Notes under the pieces: generated by a model
Told to the model about the DNA's origin: nothing
Databases searched by the model: none
The model's input: the letters and a program-made list of their open reading frames with translations, nothing else
Position numbers and translations under genes: made by a program
Assembly: GCF_001514305.1 (NCBI RefSeq)
Contig: NZ_KQ949078.1
Span: 124,001-188,000 of the forward strand
DNA: 64,000 bases
Origin: Streptomyces dysideae
Lineage (GTDB): Bacteria > Actinomycetota > Actinomycetes > Streptomycetales > Streptomycetaceae
Direction of reading: 5' to 3'
Part shown: positions 15,769 through 23,218 of the stretch, piece by piece
Layout: the number at the start of each line of letters is the position of its first letter
How positions within the stretch are numbered: the first letter of the stretch is position 1

Positions 15769-17055
15769 CTACTGGTCGGCAGTACGGATTCCGTACACGT
15801 TGCCCGTGACGGGCTCGCTTCCGCCCTCGATCACCCGCAGCCGCTCGCGGGGGTTCTCAAGCCGGTGCTGCTCCGCCAGGAGCACGCTGGCGATCCGCTG
15901 CAGGAGAGCGCGCCGTTCCCGCTCGCGGTCGAGCCGGTTGGCGACCTCGTCGAGCCGGTCCGGGAACAGATGCCCGTACAGGTCCAGCGTCATGACCGCC
16001 GACTTGTGCCCCAGCATCGTCTGTACGACCTTCACGTCCGCCCCGGAGGCGATGGCGAGCGAGGCCGCGGTGTGCCGCAGCTTGTGCGGCGTGACGCCGA
16101 GCTCGCCGAGGCCGGCCGCCTTCACCGCCGGGTTGAAGAACCTCGAGCGGAAGTTGTCCCCGTACAACGGACCTCCCCGCGGTGCGGTGAACAGCAGCTC
16201 GTCAGGCTTGCGGCCCTCCACGTGCCCGGCGAGCTCGTCGGCGAGCGACCGCAAGATCGGCACCTTCCGCCGCTCGTGGGTCTTCGGCATCCCGACAACC
16301 AGGCCGCCGCGCGTCTTCTTGTAGGCCTGCCGCACCGACACCCGCCGCGCGGCCAGGTCGACCGCGCCCACGGTCACCGCCGACATCTCGCCCCACCGCA
16401 GGCCCGTGTACGCGGCCAGCAGCACGAGGACCCGGTAGGGGCCGGCCTCAGCGGCGAGCCGGTCCACCTGGCCGTGGGTGAGGTAGACGTGATCCCTGGG
16501 GACCGGGCGGGGCAGCGGGACGCCGGCGGCCGGGTTGGCCGGTATCCGCTTCGACCGCACCGCGTGCCCGAGGACCAGGGACAGCACCTGGTGAATCTTC
16601 CCGACCCTGCCCGGCGACAGCGCCCGGTGGTGTCCGGCGCTGCCGGCGACGAGCTGGCCGACCCACTCCGCGACGTCCTCCCACTCGATCCCGCGGACCT
16701 GGTACGTCCCCCAGCGCGGCAGCACGTGCACCCTGAGGGTGTCCTCGTACGTCTCCCGCGTCGTCGGCTCCAAGCCGGACAGCGTGGCCCGCCACTTCTC
16801 GGCGACCTCCGCGAGCGTGGCCTTGCCCGCCGACGCGTCCCGGTACGAGCCGTCCCTCAGCCGCGCCTCGACCTGGTGGACGTGGTTCTCAGCCTCCGGC
16901 TTCCTGGTGAACGTCTTCGACTTCGGCTTGCCCCCCAGGTCGTACCAGCGCACCCGCCACCGCCCCGGAGGCTGCCGCTTCGCCGCCTTCGCCTTCGCGA
17001 GCGCGGCCTGGTACTCCTTGTGCCCCGCCCGGTCCTCAATCCAGACCCGCGCCAC
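15769..17055 (-). CDS. Tyrosine-family site-specific integrase
   Basis: The protein has 428 residues. The N-terminal arm-binding region is followed by a SAM-like core-binding domain (about 78-175) and a catalytic domain with Arg220 (TGLRWGE), HKLRH (His324-Arg327), LGHK (His350) and nucleophile Tyr360 (LYGHLFPD). It is a complete catalytic set. It would integrate and, with Xis, excise the element at tRNA-Ala. Its start overlaps the end of the XRE regulator gene by 20 bases. Confidence 0.94.
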   Translation of the reverse strand: MARVWIEDRAGHKEYQAALAKAKAAKRQPPGRWRVRWYDLGGKPKSKTFTRKPEAENHVHQVEARLRDGSYRDASAGKATLAEVAEKWRATLSGLEPTTRETYEDTLRVHVLPRWGTYQVRGIEWEDVAEWVGQLVAGSAGHHRALSPGRVGKIHQVLSLVLGHAVRSKRIPANPAAGVPLPRPVPRDHVYLTHGQVDRLAAEAGPYRVLVLLAAYTGLRWGEMSAVTVGAVDLAARRVSVRQAYKKTRGGLVVGMPKTHERRKVPILRSLADELAGHVEGRKPDELLFTAPRGGPLYGDNFRSRFFNPAVKAAGLGELGVTPHKLRHTAASLAIASGADVKVVQTMLGHKSAVMTLDLYGHLFPDRLDEVANRLDRERERRALLQRIASVLLAEQHRLENPRERLRVIEGGSEPVTGNVYGIRTADQ

Positions 17056-17605
17056 CGCCGCCCCCTCCTGATCCCGGGTCCTCGTCCCTAAGCCGTTGAG
17101 CGAGTTGGGTACCTTCGGCCTCCGGATCGGACTCGCCCCACTGGATCAGGTTCCGCAGGCCGCTCCAGGTCCCACGGCGCCGCGGCGGCCGTCCGTACAG
17201 GTCGAACTCAAGAAGCGGCGTCAGGTCGTCGCCGGACGGCAGTTCCAGCGGACGCTTACCGTCGAGCCAATCCCAGGCCACGTCAGCCGGGACGCTCCCG
17301 ACCCCAGTCACGTCGACCGTGCTTGCCGACGAGTCGTCGAGCGGCAGCAGCAGAGCCGACGGAGGAACGTCAAAGGCGACAGCGAGCGCCGCGAGGTCGT
17401 CGACATCGACCCGCCGGACCCCACGGCCATCCGGCTCCGCCGCATTCTCGATCTTGTTCAGGGCATCCGCACTGAGCGTCCGGCCCCTGTCCTTCAATGC
17501 CGCTGAGAGCGCCCGTAGGGACAAGCCCCTGGCCTTCCTCAGCCGCTTCACGTTGGCGGCTACAGCCCGCCCCGTCGGTCCCACCTCAATACGCCCTGTC
17601 GTCAT
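17036..17605 (-). CDS. XRE-family repressor-like regulator
   Basis: The protein has 189 residues. The HTH region (about 12-70) contains ANVKRLRKARGLSLRALSAAL ... LSADALNKIEN, a Cro/CI-type fold that fits a lysogeny-type repressor. The C-terminal part ends in a Gly-rich tail. It is divergent from the excisionase gene, as in repressor/xis switches. It is probably cotranscribed with the integrase. ATG 17605 is chosen; longer in-frame starts have no ribosome site. Confidence 0.82.
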   Translation of the reverse strand: MTTGRIEVGPTGRAVAANVKRLRKARGLSLRALSAALKDRGRTLSADALNKIENAAEPDGRGVRRVDVDDLAALAVAFDVPPSALLLPLDDSSASTVDVTGVGSVPADVAWDWLDGKRPLELPSGDDLTPLLEFDLYGRPPRRRGTWSGLRNLIQWGESDPEAEGTQLAQRLRDEDPGSGGGGGGAGLD

Positions 17606-17747
17606 GATCCGGACGGTAGCAGTCGCCCTTTTGGCGACAGAAGTACGGATCTTGCGGACCGAGATCTTCCCGGCTACGCTCCGCATCATCTCTCCTCATA
17701 CCTGAATGATGCAAGCCCTTGTCTAGAAAACTTCGACAGGAGATCCA

Positions 17748-17960
17748 ATGGTCGACGACAGCGCACTTCTCACCCCGCGTCAGGTGCAGGCCCGCTACGG
17801 CATCGCCCCGCAGACCCTCGCCAACTACCGGTGGCGCCGCGAGGGGCCGGCCTACATCAAGACCTCGCCCGCACGGACTGGACGCGTCCTGTACCGGGCC
17901 AGCGCCGTCGAGCAGTGGCTGAACGAGCGCACGATCACGCCAACCGCACAGGCGGGCTGA
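17748..17960 (+). CDS. Excisionase-like HTH_17/AlpA protein
   Basis: This 70-residue protein is a single winged-helix MerR-like DNA-binding unit: LLTPRQVQARYGIAPQTLANYRWRREGPAYIKT...VLYRASAVEQWLNE. Such proteins next to an integrase usually act as the recombination directionality factor. GGAGA lies 6 bases before the ATG. Its TGA overlaps the next ATG (TGATG). Confidence 0.83.
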   Translation: MVDDSALLTPRQVQARYGIAPQTLANYRWRREGPAYIKTSPARTGRVLYRASAVEQWLNERTITPTAQAG

Positions 17961-18826
17961 TGGGGGCCCAGCTCGTGGCCCTGGTCTTCGCGCGGTGGAC
18001 CCACCTCAACGACACCGACTTCCGGATCCTCATGCGCATGGCTCTCACGGCCCTCGATCAGGAGAGGGACGGCGCTCCACCACACCTGTACTTCGGCGGA
18101 CACCGCCTGCTCGCCGAGTCGCTGCGCAGGCCCTTCCCCCAGGGCGACAGCGAGCAGGCCAGGAAGGCGCGGCAGAACATCCTCAAGGACGTGCAGCGCA
18201 GCGTGAAGCGAATCGCCGCGGAGGGCGCCCTTGAAGTCGTCGACACAGGCCGGGTGGTCCGTCAGGGCGAGGCCAGGACCTACAAGCTCACACTCTGGAC
18301 ACGAGGGGGGGTCATGAGCCCCCCCTCAGGGGGGGTTGAGAACCCCCCCTCGACGCCCAGCACGGAACAGAACGATCTCACCTCAGGGGGGGTTCTGAGC
18401 CCCACCTCAGGGGGGGTTCTGAGCCCCACCTCAGGGGGGGTTCTGAGCCCCCACGAGGGGGGGTTCTCAACCCCCCCCAGGAACCATGGAGGAACCACAG
18501 AAGGAACATGGGAGGAAGATCGGGCTGATGCCGGAGAGCAACCACCGGACGCCCGCGCGCCTGAGGCAGACGACGAACCCGCATCGCTGCGCCTGGTGGA
18601 GACCGACGGCGTCCGCGACCCCGCACCGGCGGGTGGCGGTGTGCCGGGGCAGCAAACGTTCATCGCGTCCGTGGCAACCTCCTCGCCGCCTCTCAGCCCC
18701 TCGGCGGCTCCCGAGGACTTAGAGCCCCCGTACGGCCCCTGTGGGAGCTGTGGGCGCAACGTTCTGCGATCCCGTCGGCTGTGCCCGCACTGCAAGAAGC
18801 CCACCAGGATCGGAGAAGCGTCATGA
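17960..18826 (+). CDS. Replication-initiator-like protein with internal palindromic repeats
   Basis: The protein has 288 residues. The N-terminal part (WTHLNDTDFRILMRMALTALD...FGGHRLLAESL) resembles winged-helix replication or helicase-loader proteins of actinobacterial elements. The middle is a run of SGGVLSPT repeats. The C-terminus is a zinc ribbon (CGSCG...LCPHCKK). The position after xis is where Rep is usual. The replication role is inferred; a regulatory role is possible. It overlaps its neighbours on both sides (TGATG and ATGA). Confidence 0.55.
   Translation: MGAQLVALVFARWTHLNDTDFRILMRMALTALDQERDGAPPHLYFGGHRLLAESLRRPFPQGDSEQARKARQNILKDVQRSVKRIAAEGALEVVDTGRVVRQGEARTYKLTLWTRGGVMSPPSGGVENPPSTPSTEQNDLTSGGVLSPTSGGVLSPTSGGVLSPHEGGFSTPPRNHGGTTEGTWEEDRADAGEQPPDARAPEADDEPASLRLVETDGVRDPAPAGGGVPGQQTFIASVATSSPPLSPSAAPEDLEPPYGPCGSCGRNVLRSRRLCPHCKKPTRIGEAS
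18309..18480. repeat. Iteron-like 24-bp repeats and G/C palindromes
   Basis: There are three exact 24-bp copies in tandem starting at 18381, 18405 and 18429, each CCTCAGGGGGGGTTCTGAGC plus CCCA. They are flanked by near-perfect hairpins: GGGGGGGTT-gag-AACCCCCCC near 18322-18346 and GGGGGGGTT-ctc-AACCCCCCC near 18456-18480. They lie inside the Rep-like coding sequence and stay in frame (8 residues per unit). They could serve as replication iterons. Confidence 0.7.
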
Positions 18827-18927
18827 AGATCGATCACGCCGCCGGCGCCCCACCGAACGGCCGTTGCGATGGCTGTCACCGGCCGCTGGCCCGGCCCGGC
18901 CGGACGGTATGCAAGGGATGCGCGTGA
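18823..18927 (+). CDS. 34-residue zinc-ribbon protein
   Basis: The ATG overlaps the stop of the Rep-like gene (ATGA). The product is MKIDHAAGAPPNGRCDGC and continues to VCKGCA, which gives two CxxC pairs about 15 residues apart, a minimal zinc ribbon. Such tiny Cys-pair proteins are common in actinophage and ICE gene clusters, and their role is unknown. Support comes from the coupling and the motif; there is no other evidence of expression. Confidence 0.5.
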   Translation: MKIDHAAGAPPNGRCDGCHRPLARPGRTVCKGCA

Positions 18928-19004
18928 AGCGCGCCCTCGAGGCCCGCGCGCCTCCCACCGCGCCCGACCCTCAACCAGCCACCAACCCAAGCAAGGAGAG
19001 GCAC

Positions 19005-19799
19005 ATGGAGAAGCTGAAGGAAGAGATCGACATCATCCAGGCCGGGGTGATCAAGGAGGTTGCCCGGCACAACGAGGAACACCCCGGCCGTGAGCTCCCC
19101 GCGGAGGGGCGCGCCAAGCTCGCCGACGCGATGAAGATCGTGAACTCGTACATGCCGCTCGCCAAGTCGGCCCACGGCGCGCTGGAGAAGCTGCGCCTCG
19201 ACGACACCATGGCCCTCGAGGGCAAGAAGCGCATGATGCAGGAACTCCTCACCGACGCGGAACAGAAGATCGTCGACAAGCAGCGCACGGCCGACAACCA
19301 GGCCACCGTGGCCCGCGCCTCGTTCGTCGTGAGCGCGTTCCGCAAGCTGCCCAAGGGCCAAGAGGCCATCGCGCGCCAGGACGCCCGCATGATCCTCGAA
19401 GCCTCCCCGCACCCGGCCGTCAGGCTCGCACAGCTTGCACTGCGCCAGGACGACGTCGGCGCCCTGGTCGTCACCCAGTGGGGGCATGACTACCTCGAAG
19501 CGCGGGGGGTTGAGGAGCACGAGATCAAGGCCACCCAGGAACTCGTCATCCACCACGCACTCGTGGGCGCCGCCGAACAGGCAGAGGACCAAGAGCGGTC
19601 GGCCGCCGCCCGTGGCGCCCTGGCCGCCAACTCGGTGATCGGCCTCAATGACGGCGCCGCATCCGCCGCACACGGACTGTTCGACAGCATGCGCACCTAC
19701 TACGCCGTACCGCGCGAGGCATTCCCCACCCCGCGCGACCCCCGGCGCCCCGCCGCGCCCCAGGTCCTCGGAGAGGACATCGAGCCCTTCACCTTCTGA
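19005..19799 (+). CDS. Unknown 264-residue helical protein of the element
   Basis: AAGGAGAG lies before ATG 19005. The sequence is helical and charged throughout (EEIDIIQAGVIKEVARHNEE; KIVDKQRTADNQATVARASF), with no signal peptide, membrane segment or cysteine pair. I do not recognise the family. Position between Rep-like and TerS-like genes suggests replication or packaging support, but that is only position. Two large palindromes follow its stop. Confidence 0.6.
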   Translation: MEKLKEEIDIIQAGVIKEVARHNEEHPGRELPAEGRAKLADAMKIVNSYMPLAKSAHGALEKLRLDDTMALEGKKRMMQELLTDAEQKIVDKQRTADNQATVARASFVVSAFRKLPKGQEAIARQDARMILEASPHPAVRLAQLALRQDDVGALVVTQWGHDYLEARGVEEHEIKATQELVIHHALVGAAEQAEDQERSAAARGALAANSVIGLNDGAASAAHGLFDSMRTYYAVPREAFPTPRDPRRPAAPQVLGEDIEPFTF

Positions 19800-19837
19800 C
19801 CGGCAACTCGGTCTTCCCGGGAAGACCGAGTTGCCGG
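19800..19837. terminator. 38-bp perfect palindrome (terminator or protein site)
   Basis: The palindrome, centred on CCCGGG, starts at the last base of the stop codon (TGAC) of the 264-residue gene. It could form an 18-bp stem with almost no loop. There is no T-run. Terminator, processing site or binding site are all possible. Confidence 0.55.
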
Positions 19838-19855
19838 TGAGTCCTGATGCCGACC

Positions 19856-19891
19856 GTGCCGCGCCGTACAGCCACACGTACGGCGCGGCAC
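19856..19891. promoter_or_regulatory. 14-bp-stem hairpin just upstream of a ribosome site
   Basis: The arms GTGCCGCGCCGTAC and GTACGGCGCGGCAC have an 8-base loop. The hairpin ends only a few bases before the AGAGGAGGAGG ribosome site of the gene at 19912. It may limit transcription into, or translation of, the TerS-side genes. Confidence 0.5.
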
Positions 19892-19911
19892 CGAGAGGAG
19901 GAGGCACACAG

Positions 19912-20133
19912 ATGCCCGAGGACACCGTGATCGCCGTGGTGTGCGACGGCGTCCAGTTCGGCTACGGCGGACGGATGTACATCGGCGGGGACACGGTCGA
20001 GCTGCCCGCCGAACACGTCCGTACGTGGCTCGCCCGCGGCCTGGTCGAGCTGCCCGAGGACAACGGCGACGACGGCCAGGACCACCGCGACCCCGGCGGC
20101 AGTACCGCGCTGACCAGCGATGACAGACCGTGA
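19912..20133 (+). CDS. Small unknown protein of the element
   Basis: This 73-residue protein has a very strong ribosome site (AGAGGAGGAGG). The compact N-terminal part (VIAVVCDGVQFGYGGRMYIGGDTVELPAEHVRTWLARGLVEL) resembles the small beta-rich 'head-tail joining/scaffold-adjacent' proteins often found near actinophage packaging genes. The tail is acidic and disordered. That resemblance is weak, so no function is called. Confidence 0.55.
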   Translation: MPEDTVIAVVCDGVQFGYGGRMYIGGDTVELPAEHVRTWLARGLVELPEDNGDDGQDHRDPGGSTALTSDDRP

Positions 20134-20244
20134 CCCCACCCAGGGGGGTGACCCCCAACCGGGGTGGGGGCCGACGACGCAGGGAAGGGCTCTGGGGGTT
20201 CGGTCGACCAATCAACCTCAACGACAGCAACGGAGAGTGAGCGA

Positions 20245-20637
20245 ATGCCCGCACAACGGGACCCGTCGCGGCCGTTCAGCCGCGCGCATCGAGGGCAGGG
20301 CCGCGGCGCCGGCCGCGCGCCCCTGGTCATGCTGCCCGCGGACGGCTGCACGCTGCCCGTGCCGGACCTCCCGCTGGGCCGGGACTGGACGGATGCCGAA
20401 CGCGTCCGCTGGGATGAGCTGTGGCAGTCGCCGCAGGCGACGCAGTGGGACGACTCCGCGCGCGGCACGGTCGCCGTCCTGGTCGTCTACGAGTCCGCCA
20501 TCCTCAAGGGCGAGGCGTCCGCGTGGATGGCGCAGGAAGCCCGGCACGCGGGCGAGGCGCTGGGCTTGACGCCGCGTGCCATGGCCGCGCTGGGGTGGCG
20601 CATCGTGGAGGACGCCGAGCCGGGGGCGGGGCGGTGA
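20245..20637 (+). CDS. Phage terminase small-subunit-like protein
   Basis: This 130-residue protein contains LPLGRDWTDAERVRWDELWQSPQATQWDDSARGTVAVLVVYESAILKGEAS and TPRAMAALGWRIVED. This matches the pattern of small terminase subunits annotated in actinophages (trp-rich SPQAxxW, then a helix pair and a C-terminal LGL..RAMxxLxWRI). TerS recognises DNA for packaging. No large subunit is present, so it would need a helper phage's motor. GGAGAG precedes ATG 20245. It overlaps the next gene by GTGA. Confidence 0.6.
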   Translation: MPAQRDPSRPFSRAHRGQGRGAGRAPLVMLPADGCTLPVPDLPLGRDWTDAERVRWDELWQSPQATQWDDSARGTVAVLVVYESAILKGEASAWMAQEARHAGEALGLTPRAMAALGWRIVEDAEPGAGR

Positions 20638-20852
20638 CCACGCCGCGGCGGGCCGCGCGGGCCGCCAAGGCCAAGGCGGAGGCGCCGCCGCGCTTCGACT
20701 GGCGTGATCCCAGGTACGGCGTGGGCCTGTTGGGGCCGAACAACCCGCGAACGATCGCCGAGATTATGAAGGCGCGCCAGCGTGCCCGTGAGGACCGGGA
20801 AGCGTGGGAGCGCCAGCACCGGCCCCCGACCCCAGAAGACACCGACGCGTAG
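20634..20852 (+). CDS. Small basic protein downstream of TerS-like gene
   Basis: The protein has 72 residues with a GTG start overlapping the TerS stop (GTGA). The basic Ala/Lys-rich N-terminus is followed by FDWRDPRYGVGLLGPNNPRTIAEIMKARQRAREDREAW. It is unrecognised. Tight coupling to the TerS-like gene suggests a shared role in packaging or regulation. Confidence 0.55.
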   Translation: MTTPRRAARAAKAKAEAPPRFDWRDPRYGVGLLGPNNPRTIAEIMKARQRAREDREAWERQHRPPTPEDTDA

Positions 20853-20861
20853 GCGCCGACG

Positions 20862-21110
20862 CTACGCGTCACTGCTCGGCTTCGTGATGACGTAGACGCC
20901 CATCCCTTGGACCGTCTCCACGAGCCCTTCGTCCCGGAGGACCTTCACCGCCTTGCGGAGCGTGTCCCGCGCGACGCCGTAGCGCTGCTCGAGGTCGACC
21001 AGGGAGGGGATGCGCCGGCCTACCGGGATCGTGCCGTCACCGATCTGCGCGCGCAGCTCGTCGGCGATCTGCCGGTATGGCGGTACGGGGCCCTCGCGGT
21101 CAATGCTCAT
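20862..21110 (-). CDS. Short GntR-type winged-helix regulator
   Basis: This 82-residue protein is only the DNA-binding domain (PPYRQIADELRAQIGDGTIPVGRRIPSLVDLEQRYGVARDTLRKAVKVLRDEGLV). It has no ligand domain. Stand-alone GntR proteins of this size are typical of actinobacterial integrative elements. It ends 9 bases from the convergent small gene. Upstream lies GGGTAGTCGGGGGTAGTAC (about 21160), a tandem GGTAGT site that it may bind. Confidence 0.82.
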   Translation of the reverse strand: MSIDREGPVPPYRQIADELRAQIGDGTIPVGRRIPSLVDLEQRYGVARDTLRKAVKVLRDEGLVETVQGMGVYVITKPSSDA

Positions 21111-21258
21111 GATCGGAAGCTAGGCAGGGAGACCCTTCCTGCCATAGCTAGCCACGTGGGTAGTCGGGGGTAGTACGGTCTATACGGGCGAATGACGTAG
21201 CCCCCGCGAGTCGGCCAGGACTCCGAGGGCGCGGCCGACCTGTTGGAGGCAGATCGAC

Positions 21259-21489
21259 ATGGCAGATGGTACGCAGGGCCCGCAGGTCGAGGAACGGTGG
21301 CTGGACACCGGCTCCGGGCCCGGGCGTGTGGTGCAGGTGTACGTCTATCCGGCGGACCCTGTGGAGACGGCCCGCAGGGCACTGAAGGTCCACCTCGAGA
21401 ACTGCGGCGAGTGCGCCCCCGACTCGTGGTGTCCGGTCTCGGACCGCCTGTATGCGGCGTACCGGGGTGAGCGGGGGCCGGCGTCGTGA
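21259..21489 (+). CDS. Small Cys-containing protein
   Basis: The 76-residue protein has an N-terminal beta-like stretch (VVQVYVYPADPVETARRAL) and a C-terminal CGECAPDSWCPVSDRLYAAYR, a probable metal site of the kind common in actinobacterial ICE and phage ORFs. No function can be named. It is coupled to the next gene by GTGA. Confidence 0.55.
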   Translation: MADGTQGPQVEERWLDTGSGPGRVVQVYVYPADPVETARRALKVHLENCGECAPDSWCPVSDRLYAAYRGERGPAS

Positions 21490-21680
21490 CCGCCACCGCC
21501 GCCGGCCCGGCGCCGTTGTCGGCCGAGTGCGCGCTTGCTCAGCGGCCCAGCTACCAGGGCCTGCACGGTGAGTGCCGCCAGACCAGGGATGTGCCCCTAC
21601 CCCACAGCAACGGCCGCGTTCTGCTCACGCGCCGCTGTGGCTGCGCCTGCCACCGGTCGAGCGGATCGCCGACCACCTGA
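21486..21680 (+). CDS. Small Cys-rich protein
   Basis: The 64-residue protein starts with a GTG overlapping the previous stop. It has scattered cysteines (SAECALA, GECRQT, RCGCACH) that could bind metal. It has no relatives I can name. Support comes mainly from coupling and coding composition. Confidence 0.45.
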   Translation: MTATAAGPAPLSAECALAQRPSYQGLHGECRQTRDVPLPHSNGRVLLTRRCGCACHRSSGSPTT

Positions 21681-21721
21681 AGCCCGTCCCGGGATCCCCC
21701 GCCCGGGACGGGCTTCCTACG

Positions 21722-21976
21722 TCATACGCCCTGCTCAGCCCCGTCATACGGCGGCCGCGGCGCGTACAGGGCGCTGGTCGGGATGGACAGGACGCCCGGG
21801 CGCCGGCCGCCGTTCCCGGCCGCCTGCAGGTCGGCGTAGCGCTGGCCGCCGGCGACCAGGCGCACCGCGTGCCGGATCGCTGCGGACGCGTCCATGCCGT
21901 CGCGCTGCAACACCTCGAGGTCCGCGGCGAGCTGGTCCGTCATCCGCACGGACACCACGGTCGGCGTACGGCTCAC
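21722..21976 (-). CDS. Ribbon-helix-helix-like small protein
   Basis: The 84-residue protein starts at GTG 21976 with GGAGGA upstream. Its N-terminal TVVSVRMTDQLAADLEVLQRDGMDASAAIRHAVRLVAG fits a ribbon-helix-helix DNA-binding fold. It is the last gene of the leftward five-gene operon. Confidence 0.6.
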   Translation of the reverse strand: MSRTPTVVSVRMTDQLAADLEVLQRDGMDASAAIRHAVRLVAGGQRYADLQAAGNGGRRPGVLSIPTSALYAPRPPYDGAEQGV

Positions 21977-22161
21977 CCGTCCTCCTCCCGGCGCGCGATG
22001 ACGTGGACCAGGAGCCGCACGCCGTGCCGGTCTCCGGCCGCGTACGCGGCCGTCAGGCAGGCCAGGAGCACCGCCGCCGGTACGTCCGACGCCGGGCGCC
22101 TGGCCGTGGTCGCCAAGGCCTTCTGCTCGGTCGGGCGGGGCACCGGGAACCGCCGCCTCAC
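21973..22161 (-). CDS. Small operon protein, unknown
   Basis: The 62-residue protein is mostly helical (PAAVLLACLTAAYAAGDRHGVRLLVHVIARREEDG). It overlaps both neighbours by four bases (ATGA/GTGA type). I do not recognise the family. Confidence 0.5.
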   Translation of the reverse strand: MRRRFPVPRPTEQKALATTARRPASDVPAAVLLACLTAAYAAGDRHGVRLLVHVIARREEDG

Positions 22162-22490
22162 CGGCCGTCACCCCGCCCGGCGCGCACGCGGCGCAGGCCC
22201 TCCTCGAGGTCCTGGCCGTCGACACTGCCGACGTCGTCGACGAGGCGGAGCCGGGGCCGGCTCTTTGCGCGCGGCCGCCGCAGAAGGTGGTCTTCCCGAG
22301 AAGACAACCTTGCAGGCCGCGCTTCCTTGACCACGTTCACGGCCCGGGCCACGGCCTCCGTGTCAGCTTCCTCCGGGGCGTCCCGGTACATCAGGACGCC
22401 GACGAGGACGTTCAGCTTGGCCACCTCGATACGCAGCTCGGACAGCTGCCGCTCGGCCACCGCCAGGCGCTGCTCAGCGGTCTGCGTCAT
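22158..22490 (-). CDS. Small operon protein with N-terminal coiled coil
   Basis: The 110-residue protein has GGGAGG before the ATG. Residues 3-35 (AEQRLAVAERQLSELRIEVAKLNVLVGVLMY) form a likely coiled coil; the C-terminal half is Arg-rich. The function is unknown. Confidence 0.55.
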   Translation of the reverse strand: MTQTAEQRLAVAERQLSELRIEVAKLNVLVGVLMYRDAPEEADTEAVARAVNVVKEARPARLSSREDHLLRRPRAKSRPRLRLVDDVGSVDGQDLEEGLRRVRAGRGDGR

Positions 22491-22744
22491 ACCTCCCACC
22501 CCCACGCCGTGGCCTGAGCCTTCATCAGCTCCGCGGACTCGTCGTCGGGCCGGTCCGCGATGACCAAGAGCCGCGAACTGTGGTCCGTCTCGGAGTGCGT
22601 GCGCAGCTCGATGCGCACACCATCGAGGCCGGCGCGCAGCGCGTCCATCTGCAGGGCGAGCCTGCATACGCGCAGCCACATCCCCGCCAGGGTGACGGCG
22701 AGGGCGACGACCAGGAGCAGCAGCACGTACAGGAGCGCGGTCAT
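22487..22744 (-). CDS. Small single-span membrane protein
   Basis: The 85-residue protein begins with a transmembrane helix (ALLYVLLLLVVALAVTLAGMWL), followed by a cytosolic helical tail. It overlaps its neighbours by ATGA. Tiny membrane proteins of this type are frequent in actinobacterial integrative elements; the role is unknown. Confidence 0.6.
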   Translation of the reverse strand: MTALLYVLLLLVVALAVTLAGMWLRVCRLALQMDALRAGLDGVRIELRTHSETDHSSRLLVIADRPDDESAELMKAQATAWGWEV

Positions 22745-23007
22745 CGGCCCTCACCCCCAGCGCGGTAGCCGATGGCCGGCTTCTCGGCGAGACGGGCGCG
22801 CAGGTGGTCCGCGCTCCATCCCGGGTCGTCGCCGCGGTGGAGGGCGCCCTCGAGGGCGACCCGGGCGTCAAGGACGCGGTCCAACAGGATGCGGTCGTGC
22901 ACCTCGCCGTCGCCGACGGTTGCCGGGTGCGGGATGGCGATCGCCTCGAGGACGGCCGCCAAAAGCTGACGCAGCTCCCCGAAGGAGGGTTCGGTACGGT
23001 CGGTCAT
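22741..23007 (-). CDS. First gene of the leftward small-gene operon, unknown
   Basis: The 88-residue protein has EPSFGELRQLLAAVLEAIAIPHPATVGDGEVHDRILLDRVLDARVALEGAL, a compact helical unit found in many actinophage and ICE loci. AAGGAGT lies upstream of ATG 23007. Its promoter should lie in 23008-23218, which also holds the right-hand integrase arm region. Confidence 0.6.
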   Translation of the reverse strand: MTDRTEPSFGELRQLLAAVLEAIAIPHPATVGDGEVHDRILLDRVLDARVALEGALHRGDDPGWSADHLRARLAEKPAIGYRAGGEGR

Positions 23008-23218
23008 GGGTCTGGACTCCTTGTTCTGGAAGGAAGTCCGGCCCTGGCCACGGCCAGCGTGTCCGCGCTGGTTGTGGCCGCCTCAGCTCGCGGTACACAT
23101 CCTGTACACACGATGCGGAGATGGGCCGGGATAACGAGCGATAAGGCGGGATGCCTTTCCGCTGGTCACCCGGCATGTCAGGGGTATCGGTGCAGGTCAG
23201 GGATCTGCCGTGAACGCT

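Noticed and set aside
18381..18452. Short tandem repeats considered as a CRISPR array
   Set aside because: The three 24-bp units are directly adjacent without spacers, lie in frame inside a gene, and no cas genes are present.
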